DNA of 11,424 nt from positions 1 to 11,424 of the forward strand of contig JAJZQR010000166.1 of assembly GCA_021806765.1 (NCBI GenBank), given 5' to 3'. The translations under genes were made by a program, and so were the position numbers. Source of the stretch: Chloroflexota bacterium (GTDB lineage: Bacteria; Chloroflexota; UBA6077). How positions within the stretch are numbered: the stretch's first letter is position 1; the number at the start of each line of letters is the position of its first letter. The notes under the pieces are model-generated. The model was not told the origin of the DNA. It saw only the letters and a list, made by a program, of their open reading frames with translations, and ran no database searches. Positions 6,157 through 11,424 of this stretch are shown piece by piece.

Positions 6157-6990
6157 CTACTCGCCGGTGATCGCCTGGAAGATCCCCTCCAGCTCCTCGT
6201 CGGAGTAGAAGTGGATCACCACCCGGCCCCCCTTCCTGCCCCGGTGCAGCTCTACCTTGGTGCGGAGGGCCTCCCGCAGCCGGTTCTCCAGCTCCGAGAC
6301 CTCCACCGACTTGCGCTGCTGTGCCGCCTCGCCTTTGGCGGATCTCCGTCGGGCGGCCTCCTCAGCCTCCCGCACCGTGACCCCCTCCGACAGCATGGAG
6401 GCGAGGAGCGCCAGTTGCTGCTCCGTGGTGGGCAGGGAGAGCAGGGTGCGAGCGTGACCCTCGGTGATCCGGCCCTCCTCCAGGGCCGCCTTGGCCGCCG
6501 GAGGGAGGTTCAGCAGCCGAAGGCTGTTGGCCACGGTGCTCCGGCTCTTGCCCACCCGTCGGGCCACCTCCTCCTGGGTGAGCCTGTGCTCCTCCAGCAG
6601 CTGGCGGTAGGCCGCGGCCTCCTCCAGGGGTCCCAGGTCCTGCCGCTGGATGTTCTCCACCAGGGCCAGTTCCAGCAGTTGCTGGGGCGAGGTGTCTTTG
6701 ACCACGGCAGGCACGGTGCTGAGACCGGCCAGCCGGGCGGCTCGCCAGCGCCGTTCTCCGGCCACCAGGGTATAGTCAGAACCGGAGCGGGTGACGATGA
6801 GGGGCTCCAGGATGCCGTGCTGGCGGATAGAATCGGCCAGTTCGGCCAGCGCCTCCTCCCTCATCACGGTGCGTGGCTGCCGGGGGTTGGGCGATATACG
6901 GTCCAGGTCGATCTCGACCAGACCGCCGCTCCTCGAGGAGGAGGGGATGAGGGCGCCGAGTCCTCTGCCGAGTCCACGTTCCTTGGCCAA
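6157..6990 (-). CDS. parB: ParB/Spo0J-type chromosome partitioning protein
   Basis: This 277-residue CTP-dependent DNA clamp loads at parS sites near the origin and, with ParA, segregates the new origins. The N-terminal LGRGLGALIP (7-16) is the short motif that stimulates ParA ATPase. The nuclease-like CTP domain has GERRWRA (78-84) and ENIQRQDL (112-119). A helix-turn-helix follows (LTQEEVARRVGKSRSTVANS, about 137-156). The C-terminal region (about 230-277) should dimerise. The start is a TTG at 6988-6990. AGAGGT at 6995-7000 is its ribosome site and touches the parA stop codon, leaving a 9-base gap, so translation is probably coupled to parA. I saw no copy of the usual parS palindrome (GTTTCACGTGAAAC type) in this window. 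Confidence 0.96.
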   Translation of the reverse strand: MAKERGLGRGLGALIPSSSRSGGLVEIDLDRISPNPRQPRTVMREEALAELADSIRQHGILEPLIVTRSGSDYTLVAGERRWRAARLAGLSTVPAVVKDTSPQQLLELALVENIQRQDLGPLEEAAAYRQLLEEHRLTQEEVARRVGKSRSTVANSLRLLNLPPAAKAALEEGRITEGHARTLLSLPTTEQQLALLASMLSEGVTVREAEEAARRRSAKGEAAQQRKSVEVSELENRLREALRTKVELHRGRKGGRVVIHFYSDEELEGIFQAITGE

Positions 6991-6999
6991 TGTAACCTC

Positions 7000-7758
7000 T
7001 TACTCCCGGATCCTCATCGCCACCTCCAGGGCCAGGGCCGCGTAGCCCAGGCCACCCTTGGAGATGGGATCGTACTCCAGGATCGTCTTCCCGTAGCTGG
7101 GAGCCTCGGTCAAGCGGATGCTGCGGGGAACCACCGTGTCGAAAACCAGATCGGGGAAGTGACGGACCACCTCGTCGACCACCTGGCTGCTCAGGTTGGT
7201 GCGGCCGTCGTACATGGTGAGCAGCACGCCCAGCACGGTGAGGTGCGGGTTGAGGCTGTCGCGCACCAGGTTGACGCTGTTCATCAACTGGGCCAGCCCT
7301 TCCAGGGCCAGGTACTCGCACTGGACTGGGATCAGCACCCCGTCGGCGGCCGTCAGGGCGTTGATGGTCAGCAAACCCAGGGAGGGGGGGCAGTCGATAA
7401 TGGTGACGGGGTAGCCGGCGATCACCTCCTGGAGGGCCCGCTTCAAACGTCCCTCCCGGGCCATCATGTTGACCATCTCCACCTCGGCGCCAGCCAGCCG
7501 CCGGGTCGAGGGCACCAGGTGGAAATCGGGGTGGCGAGTGGGCATCACTGCACCGTCCATCGAACCCCCGTCCACCAGCACCTCGTAGATGGAGCGCTGG
7601 ATCTGCCTCTCGTCGAAGCCCAGGGCGGTGGTGGCGTTGGCCTGGGGATCCAGGTCCACCAGCAGCACCTTCCTGCCCTGAGAGAGGTAGGCCCCCAGAT
7701 TCACCGCGGTGGTGGTTTTCCCCACCCCGCCCTTCTGATTGGCGATGGCGATGATCAT
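7000..7758 (-). CDS. parA: ParA/Soj-type chromosome partitioning ATPase
   Basis: This 252-residue deviant Walker-type ATPase binds DNA as an ATP dimer and is released by ParB, moving origins apart. Related Soj proteins also modulate DnaA. Visible motifs are the deviant Walker A KGGVGKTT (9-16, signature Lys9), DLDPQAN (35-41), and the Walker B-like VTIIDCPPSLG (118-128). The frame stays open upstream to about 7950, but that extension is repeat-derived sequence (translated heptamer tracts). The ATG at 7756-7758 begins the typical MIIAIANQKGG. The ribosome site is poor, as the upstream bases are GAGTCCT repeats, so the 5' region may have been altered by repeat growth. It is followed directly by parB. 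Confidence 0.96.
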   Translation of the reverse strand: MIIAIANQKGGVGKTTTAVNLGAYLSQGRKVLLVDLDPQANATTALGFDERQIQRSIYEVLVDGGSMDGAVMPTRHPDFHLVPSTRRLAGAEVEMVNMMAREGRLKRALQEVIAGYPVTIIDCPPSLGLLTINALTAADGVLIPVQCEYLALEGLAQLMNSVNLVRDSLNPHLTVLGVLLTMYDGRTNLSSQVVDEVVRHFPDLVFDTVVPRSIRLTEAPSYGKTILEYDPISKGGLGYAALALEVAMRIRE

Positions 7759-7764
7759 AGCTGC

Positions 7765-7799
7765 GAGTCCTGAGTCCTGAGTGCTGAGTGCTGAGTGCT
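7765..7799. repeat. Heptanucleotide tandem repeat tract (GAGTSCT x5)
   Basis: Five exact-length 7-base units lie head to tail: GAGTCCT twice and GAGTGCT three times, then a partial GGGTC. The tract sits immediately upstream of the parA start, between parA and the PfkB kinase gene. It shares the consensus GRGTNCT with the tract at 8720-8782 on the far side of the kinase gene. Confidence 0.85.
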
Positions 7800-7855
7800 G
7801 GGTCGGGACGCGACCTGTCGCAAGGAGCTGCGTGACGTTGCGGGCGATGGGTCGA

Positions 7856-8701
7856 TCATCTCCCTGTTGCTGCCTGCCGGTACTGTCGCAGCCGCCCTTC
7901 CACCATTGCCCGGTCTGGCACTCCCTCCAGGCCGGGACGCTCCACCGCATAGGAGGCGGCGCAGCAGGCGAAGGCGGTACTGTGGTTGGGATCTCTCGTC
8001 CGATGATACTCGATCAGGAAGGCTGCCGCGAAGACGTCCCCGGCCCCCGTCGGATCTGCCTCCTGGACCGGAAAGGCGGGAAACTCCCTCGGGTCCCCTC
8101 GGACGAAGAGGGTGGCACCCCCTGGCCCTCTGGTGAGCAGGGTGATGGGGACCCGACTCACACAGCGAGAGAGGAACTCGGGGTCTCCCGACAGGTCCTC
8201 CTCGCTGAAGATGGCCACGTCCGATGCGTCCAGCAGCCGGTCGTCCCCCAGCCAGGGCCCGTGGCGTACCAGTCCATCCGAATCCCAACGCCGCAGTAGG
8301 CCCTGGGGTGTCAAGCCGATCAAGGAGCCCGGAAAAAGCTCGGGAAGGTTGCCCTCTATCTCGTGGACCACCGGCGCCAGGTGAACGATGGGGCTGCCGG
8401 TCCAACCTCGCGGCACGGCTCCGGCGGGCACCCCCTCCGCCACCGCCAGCAGCCGTTGGACCCTGCACCCGTCCCGGTACAGGTTCTCGAAACTGGTGGT
8501 GGCCGGCACCGGCCGGCGCACGATCCCCACGCCGGGCAGCCACGCGAACCAGTCCAGCTCCTCGCCCGCGGCGGTCACTATTCCCGCGGCCAGCCCCAGC
8601 TTTGCCGCGGTGAGGGACGCGTAGGCCACACTGCCGCCCGGACTTCTCCCTGCGGGAAGACGGTCGATGGTCAGGTGGCCCAGGGCCAGGTAGTCAATCA
8701 C
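7856..8701 (-). CDS. PfkB/ribokinase-family carbohydrate or nucleoside kinase
   Basis: This 281-residue protein belongs to the ribokinase-like fold, whose members phosphorylate sugars, nucleosides or related small alcohols with ATP. PfkB signature 2 is clear as DPTGAGDVFAAAFL (about 216-229), holding the catalytic Asp and the anion-hole GAGD. Near the N-terminus, GGSVAYAS (22-29) matches the substrate-side Gly-Gly region. The length is slightly short for the family (about 300). The substrate cannot be deduced. The start is a GTG at 8699-8701 with only a weak ribosome site; no ATG nearby preserves the conserved N-terminus. It lies between jag and parA, a position where many bacteria carry mnmE, mnmG or rsmG, and it is bracketed by heptamer repeat tracts on both sides. 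Confidence 0.88.
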   Translation of the reverse strand: MIDYLALGHLTIDRLPAGRSPGGSVAYASLTAAKLGLAAGIVTAAGEELDWFAWLPGVGIVRRPVPATTSFENLYRDGCRVQRLLAVAEGVPAGAVPRGWTGSPIVHLAPVVHEIEGNLPELFPGSLIGLTPQGLLRRWDSDGLVRHGPWLGDDRLLDASDVAIFSEEDLSGDPEFLSRCVSRVPITLLTRGPGGATLFVRGDPREFPAFPVQEADPTGAGDVFAAAFLIEYHRTRDPNHSTAFACCAASYAVERPGLEGVPDRAMVEGRLRQYRQAATGR

Positions 8702-8719
8702 AGCAGCCCGGCGGAAGAC

Positions 8720-8782
8720 AGTTCTGGGTTCTGGGCTCTCAGTTCTGAGTACCCAGAACCCAGAACCCAGAACTCAGAACCC
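8720..8782. repeat. Heptamer tract with a 16-base perfect inverted repeat
   Basis: AGTTCTGGGTTCTGGG (8720-8735) is perfectly complementary to 8759-8774, with a 23-base centre. Both arms are built of GRGTNCT-type heptamers; on the minus strand the right side reads GGGTTCT GAGTTCT GGGTTCT GGGTTCT. It lies between the jag stop and the start of the PfkB kinase gene. On the minus strand it would form a strong RNA hairpin, possibly ending or stabilising the yidC-jag transcript. Confidence 0.8.
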
Positions 8783-8799
8783 ATAGGCCTAGCTGGTAT

Positions 8800-9537
8800 T
8801 CAGTATCCCGAGCTTCGGCTGGATCGGCTCGGCATCTTGGGGATGACGTTGACCCTGCGGTCCTCGCCGTAGCCGCTGCTCTCCGTCGTCACGTAATGGT
8901 TGTTCTGGAGGGCCATGTGGACGATGCGCCGCTCGTTGGCCGGCATCGGCTCCAGGGCGATGGTCTGCCCTGTCCGGCGCACCCGCTCGGCGACCCGCGC
9001 CGCGAGATTGCGGAGGGACTCCTCCCGACGCGCCCTGTAGCCCTCCACGTCGACCACGACGCGGACCCAGGAGTTGAGCTGCTTGCCCACCATCAGGTTG
9101 AGCAGGAACTGCAGCGAGGAGAGGGTCTCGCCCCGCCTCCCGATCAGGATCCCCAGGTCGTCGCCGCTGACATCCAGGAGGATGGGGGACTCCTCGTCCC
9201 CCGTTCCGCCCCTGCAGTCTACCTCCGCGTTGATGCCCATGTGGTCGAGCAGCTGCGCCAGCATCTCCTCGGCCACGGCCACGGCGACCCCTGGCTTGGC
9301 GGTGATACCCGCCCTGGCGGTCCCGGCCGGGGCCTCCTTCTTGACGATAGCCACCGGCTGCTCCTTGAGAACCGTAACCCTTACCCTGGCGCTTTCGCCC
9401 CGAACGAAGCCCAGGAGGCCTTTGTGGCCCTCGCTGAGGACGGTAACATCCACTTCGTCGCGGCTCTTGCCCAGCTTAACGAGCGCCTGCTGGACTGCCT
9501 CCTCGACAGTCCGGGCGCTCACATCAACGCTTTCCAT
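8800..9537 (-). CDS. jag: Jag/KhpB RNA-binding protein (Jag_N-KH-R3H)
   Basis: This 245-residue RNA-binding protein, also called SpoIIIJ-associated protein or KhpB, is linked in other bacteria to cell division and envelope control. It has the three expected domains. Jag_N spans about 1-55, with LGKSRDEVDVTVLSEG and KGLLGF. The KH domain spans about 85-165, with the GxxG loop as LIGRRGETL (131-139). The R3H domain spans about 175-235, with R203 and H207 in NERRIVH. An Ala/Lys-rich linker of about 30 residues joins the first two. The ATG at 9535-9537 has a strong GGGAGGAAAAG site inside the end of yidC, and the two genes overlap by 14 bases, which indicates coupled translation. The short Ser/Arg-rich C-terminal tail is not part of a known domain. 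Confidence 0.95.
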   Translation of the reverse strand: MESVDVSARTVEEAVQQALVKLGKSRDEVDVTVLSEGHKGLLGFVRGESARVRVTVLKEQPVAIVKKEAPAGTARAGITAKPGVAVAVAEEMLAQLLDHMGINAEVDCRGGTGDEESPILLDVSGDDLGILIGRRGETLSSLQFLLNLMVGKQLNSWVRVVVDVEGYRARREESLRNLAARVAERVRRTGQTIALEPMPANERRIVHMALQNNHYVTTESSGYGEDRRVNVIPKMPSRSSRSSGY

Positions 9538-10354
9538 TCGCTCTCTTTTCCTCCCTGGGAGGCTTGGCGCCAGCGCCCTTCTTTTGCCTGGCAGCCTTAG
9601 AAATCTTGGGTTGAGAGTTCGCCACCGCGACCCCGTCAACCGGTGCGGGATCCGCCTGCTCCGTCGCCACTACCCGAACCGGTGCCGGGGAAGGCTTGGA
9701 GCCGGGCAGTATCCCTCCCCAACCGGTCGTGAACCCCTGCTGGAAGAAGGTGAACAGGTTGGTGGTCACCCAGTACAGGGCCAACCCCGAGGGGACGCTG
9801 GTCGCCACGAAACCGAAGGTCAGCGGCATGAACATCATCACCCGGTTCATGGTCTGCTGCTGCGGATCGTTGGACGGCATCGTCATCATCCTCTGGACGA
9901 CGAACTGGGTCACCACCGTCAGGATCACCAGGATGTAGTATGGATCCGGGTGGGCCAGGCTGGGCAGCCACAGGAAGCCCTGTTGGAACTCCGGCGCCGT
10001 CTGCGACAGGTGAAGCAGAGCCCCATAGAGACCGAACCAGATCGGCATCTGGATCAGCATCGGCAGGCAGCCGGCCGCCGGGTTGATCCCGTTCTCCTTA
10101 TAGATCCGCATGGTCTCCTGAGTCAGCCGCTCCTTATCCTTCCCATAGCGGCGCTTCGCCTCCTCCATCAGCGGCTGAACGTCCCGCATGGCCTTGGAGG
10201 AGCGGATCTGCATCAGGTTCAGGGGGAAGGTTATGAGCTTTATCGCCAGGGTCAACACGATGATGGCGATGCCATAGCTCCCGAGGAACCCGTGGAGGGC
10301 GACCAGAGCTCCCATCAACGGAAAGACAATTAGAGAGTTCCAGACCTCAGTCAA
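9524..10354 (-). CDS. yidC: Membrane protein insertase YidC (short Oxa1/SpoIIIJ type)
   Basis: This 276-residue insertase places proteins into the cytoplasmic membrane, alone or with SecYEG. It lacks the large periplasmic domain of the Gram-negative form. Helix 1 carries Lys39 (LAIKLITFPL) at the position of the usual groove Arg, as in plastid Alb3-type proteins. The cytoplasmic hairpin MRDVQPLMEEAKRRYGKDKE is followed by NPAAGCLPMLIQMPIWFGLY. Later helices include PYYILVILTVVTQFVVQ and SGLALYWVTTNLF. The C-terminal 60 or so residues are Ala/Lys/Arg-rich (KKGAGAKPPREEKRANGKR), which fits ribosome contact. The start is TTG at 10352-10354, chosen because AGGAGGA (10361-10367) sits six bases before it. 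There is no lipoprotein signal at the N-terminus. Confidence 0.95.
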   Translation of the reverse strand: MTEVWNSLIVFPLMGALVALHGFLGSYGIAIIVLTLAIKLITFPLNLMQIRSSKAMRDVQPLMEEAKRRYGKDKERLTQETMRIYKENGINPAAGCLPMLIQMPIWFGLYGALLHLSQTAPEFQQGFLWLPSLAHPDPYYILVILTVVTQFVVQRMMTMPSNDPQQQTMNRVMMFMPLTFGFVATSVPSGLALYWVTTNLFTFFQQGFTTGWGGILPGSKPSPAPVRVVATEQADPAPVDGVAVANSQPKISKAARQKKGAGAKPPREEKRANGKR

Positions 10355-10360
10355 ACAAAT

Positions 10361-10367
10361 TCCTCCT
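10361..10367 (-). promoter_or_regulatory. Ribosome binding site of yidC
   Basis: On the minus strand AGGAGGA lies six bases before the TTG codon at 10352-10354. This is the best Shine-Dalgarno match in the window, and it is what fixes the non-ATG start of yidC. Confidence 0.8.
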
Positions 10368-10414
10368 AAAGAGTTCGCTACTGCTCAGTCGGCAGCCGGA
10401 GGCGTGCCATCGTC

Positions 10415-10666
10415 TCAGGGAACCGGATCGTAGCCCCCCGGGTTAAAGGGATGGCAGCGAGAGATTCGTCTTGCGGCCATCCACCCACCCTTCCAGAAGC
10501 CATACCTATCGATGGCCTCGTAACCGTAGTGGGAGCAGGTGGGCTCGAAACGGCATGCAGCCGGGAACATACGCGAAAGCGTAAGCTGATACAGTCTAAT
10601 CAGAAACAGAGCAATCCACTTAAGAAACAGGGCGATCCCCTTGGGGATCTGTGTTATCCATTTCAT
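10415..10666 (-). CDS. yidD: YidD membrane protein insertion efficiency factor
   Basis: This 83-residue protein assists YidC-dependent insertion at the inner face of the membrane. An amphipathic or hydrophobic N-terminus ([22 protein letters not shown]) leads to the conserved core [15 protein letters not shown], then [25 protein letters not shown]. All three family cysteines are present. Length is normal. The ATG at 10664-10666 lies inside the 3' end of rnpA, with a 47-base overlap, and the ribosome site is weak, so translation probably depends on ribosomes leaving rnpA. A perfect 16-base palindrome, GATCCCCTTGGGGATC, falls in the overlap at 10634-10649. The open frame continues upstream, but that part is the rnpA gene in another frame. 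Confidence 0.94.
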   Translation of the reverse strand: MKWITQIPKGIALFLKWIALFLIRLYQLTLSRMFPAACRFEPTCSHYGYEAIDRYGFWKGGWMAARRISRCHPFNPGGYDPVP

Positions 10667-11039
10667 TGTTAGCCAGGTCTCGTTCCTTGGACACCGGTTG
10701 CTCCTTGGGCAGCAAACGGGCCCGTCGCAGCAAAATCTCCACGGCCTGGCTGATCTGATGAAAATCCGCCTCGGCGGCAGCCGGCCGGGCAATGAACACC
10801 AGGTCGCGCCCCCGGGCAATCCCTGGAAGGAGGATCCGCGTCGCTTCCCGGATCAGACGTTTGACCCGGTTGCGCGTCACGGCCTTGCCGACCCGCTTGC
10901 TGGTGGAAATCCCGACCCTGGTAATCTCCAGGCCGTTGGGTGCTACATATAACACCAGCAGCGGGTGCGCCCATGATTGCCTAAGGGCACGCACCCGCTG
11001 GAATTCTGCGCTCTTCTTCAGACGGTGTCGTCTCTGCAT
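10620..11039 (-). CDS. rnpA: Ribonuclease P protein component
   Basis: This is the basic protein subunit of RNase P, which helps the catalytic RNA remove 5' leaders from pre-tRNA. The 139 residues begin [14 protein letters not shown], and the RNR signature appears in [20 protein letters not shown] (47-66). [12 protein letters not shown] (77-88) follows. The last 25-30 residues ([19 protein letters not shown]...) exceed the usual core of about 110-120 and are polar; they are encoded where the gene overlaps yidD. The ATG at 11037-11039 begins the conserved part, and an ATG at 11064-11066 is an alternative. Neither has a strong ribosome site. Only 35 bases separate it from the rpmH stop, so it is probably transcribed from the rpmH promoter. 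Confidence 0.94.
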   Translation of the reverse strand: MQRRHRLKKSAEFQRVRALRQSWAHPLLVLYVAPNGLEITRVGISTSKRVGKAVTRNRVKRLIREATRILLPGIARGRDLVFIARPAAAEADFHQISQAVEILLRRARLLPKEQPVSKERDLANNEMDNTDPQGDRPVS

Positions 11040-11074
11040 GGGAGCCGCGCGGCACGCGGTCGCCATCCGAATAT

Positions 11075-11212
11075 CTAGACGACGGTCAGCCTTTTGCGTC
11101 CGCGGAGCCTCCTCATTTTGAGGACCCTCCGACCGTCTTTGGTGGCCATCCGCTTGAGGAAGCCGTGTTCGCGCTTCCGCGGGACTCGCTTTGGCTGATA
11201 GGTGCGTTTCAT
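11075..11212 (-). CDS. rpmH: 50S ribosomal protein L34
   Basis: This 45-residue, highly basic protein of the large ribosomal subunit reads [20 protein letters not shown] and continues through [20 protein letters not shown] to LTVV. It matches L34 over its full length, which is normal for the family. The [12 protein letters not shown] form, rather than the KRKRTHGF of enterobacteria, is one of the lineage hints. The ATG at 11210-11212 has AAGGGG about 13 bases upstream as a modest ribosome site. It is the first gene of the rpmH-rnpA-yidD-yidC-jag cluster and has a consensus promoter directly upstream. Confidence 0.96.
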   Translation of the reverse strand: MKRTYQPKRVPRKREHGFLKRMATKDGRRVLKMRRLRGRKRLTVV

Positions 11213-11252
11213 GCAGCGCAAAACCCCTTGCAGTCAGTTCATTGATACTGAA

Positions 11253-11282
11253 ATTATACGGTTTTGGGTGCCGGAGTGTCAA
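11253..11282 (-). promoter_or_regulatory. Consensus sigma70-type promoter of the rpmH operon
   Basis: On the minus strand TTGACA (11277-11282) and TATAAT (11253-11258) are both exact consensus hexamers separated by 18 bases. The predicted start near 11246 gives a leader of about 34 bases before rpmH. This is the strongest promoter visible in the window and fits a highly expressed ribosomal-protein operon. Confidence 0.88.
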
Positions 11283-11382
11283 TGTGACGGACATGGCCTG
11301 AGATTGCACCATAAGGGGAAGCGGGCTTGATAAGGGTGAAGGGATGTGTCAGCAACTTGGGGACGGCTGCCTGGAAACCGTC

Positions 11383-11402
11383 ATTCCCGCGGAAGCGGGA
11401 AT
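11383..11402. repeat. REP-like palindrome with GGAA loop
   Basis: ATTCCCGC (11383-11390) and GCGGGAAT (11395-11402) form a perfect 8-base stem around GGAA. Its flanks (GTC before, CCAG after) resemble a widespread type of dispersed bacterial palindrome. It lies upstream of the rpmH promoter near the right edge. Between 11283 and 11382 I see no gene and no clear DnaA boxes. Confidence 0.6.
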
Positions 11403-11424
11403 CCAGCCTCCCGGCGTGGTTAAT

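Noticed and set aside
6157..7758. parS site for ParB
   Set aside because: I looked for the GTTTCACGTGAAAC-type palindrome near parA and parB and elsewhere and found none. The nearest resemblance, CAGTTTCACCATGG near 5970, lacks the second arm.
6067..7773. A 568-codon plus-strand open frame opposite parB and parA
   Set aside because: It is antisense to two certain genes. The GC-rich third positions of those genes leave the opposite strand open, and its product is Gln/Gly/His-rich with no domain.
9074..10333. A 419-codon plus-strand open frame opposite jag and yidC
   Set aside because: It is a shadow of jag and yidC, which have complete conserved domains on the minus strand; its own composition is low-complexity.
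10654..10662. DnaA-box-like TTATCCATT
   Set aside because: It is a single 7-of-9 match inside the yidD coding region; oriC is expected beyond the right edge, and no cluster is visible.

Overview
This 11.4 kb, GC-rich window is ordinary bacterial chromosome beside an expected replication origin. The right two thirds carries the conserved cluster rpmH-rnpA-yidD-yidC-jag-(PfkB kinase)-parA-parB, all on the minus strand. dnaA and oriC usually lie just upstream of rpmH, so they should sit beyond the right edge. Several traits fit a Chloroflexota-like lineage: the L34 sequence type, the short YidC without a large periplasmic domain, tandem PspC proteins, and a Thr/Pro-repeat surface protein with an LPxxG-like tail. 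This lineage call is an inference from protein style, not from any search.

Layout from the left. 1-48 is the 3' end of an unidentified plus-strand gene. 134-955 (-) is undecaprenyl-diphosphatase uppP. 1174-1458 (+) is a 94-residue membrane protein of unknown function. 1661-2452 (+) is a secreted, Cys-cluster and Thr/Pro-repeat protein with a possible sortase-type tail, followed by a near-palindromic hairpin. 2703-4025 (+) is an Nramp divalent-metal transporter that overlaps, by ATGA, a tandem universal stress protein (4022-4933). A perfect 32-base palindrome (4966-4997) lies between this plus-strand pair and two minus-strand PspC genes (5017-5565 and 5680-5868). 5901-6060 is a 160-base inverted-repeat element with two internal hairpins. 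6157-11212 (-) is the origin-proximal cluster, and a full-consensus sigma70-type promoter stands in front of rpmH.

The genes cover core envelope and chromosome biology. UppP recycles the lipid carrier for wall polymers. YidC, Jag and YidD serve membrane-protein insertion and its control. RnpA matures tRNA, and L34 belongs to the ribosome. ParA and ParB segregate the origin. The PspC pair probably senses or stabilises the membrane. The Nramp-USP pair suggests metal uptake coupled to a stress or nucleotide-binding protein.

I see no phage, CRISPR, toxin-antitoxin or defence system and no convincing new multi-gene system. The least ordinary signals are a heptanucleotide repeat family (GRGTNCT) on both sides of the PfkB kinase gene, the 160-base inverted-repeat element, and the surface protein with eight cysteines in sixteen residues.
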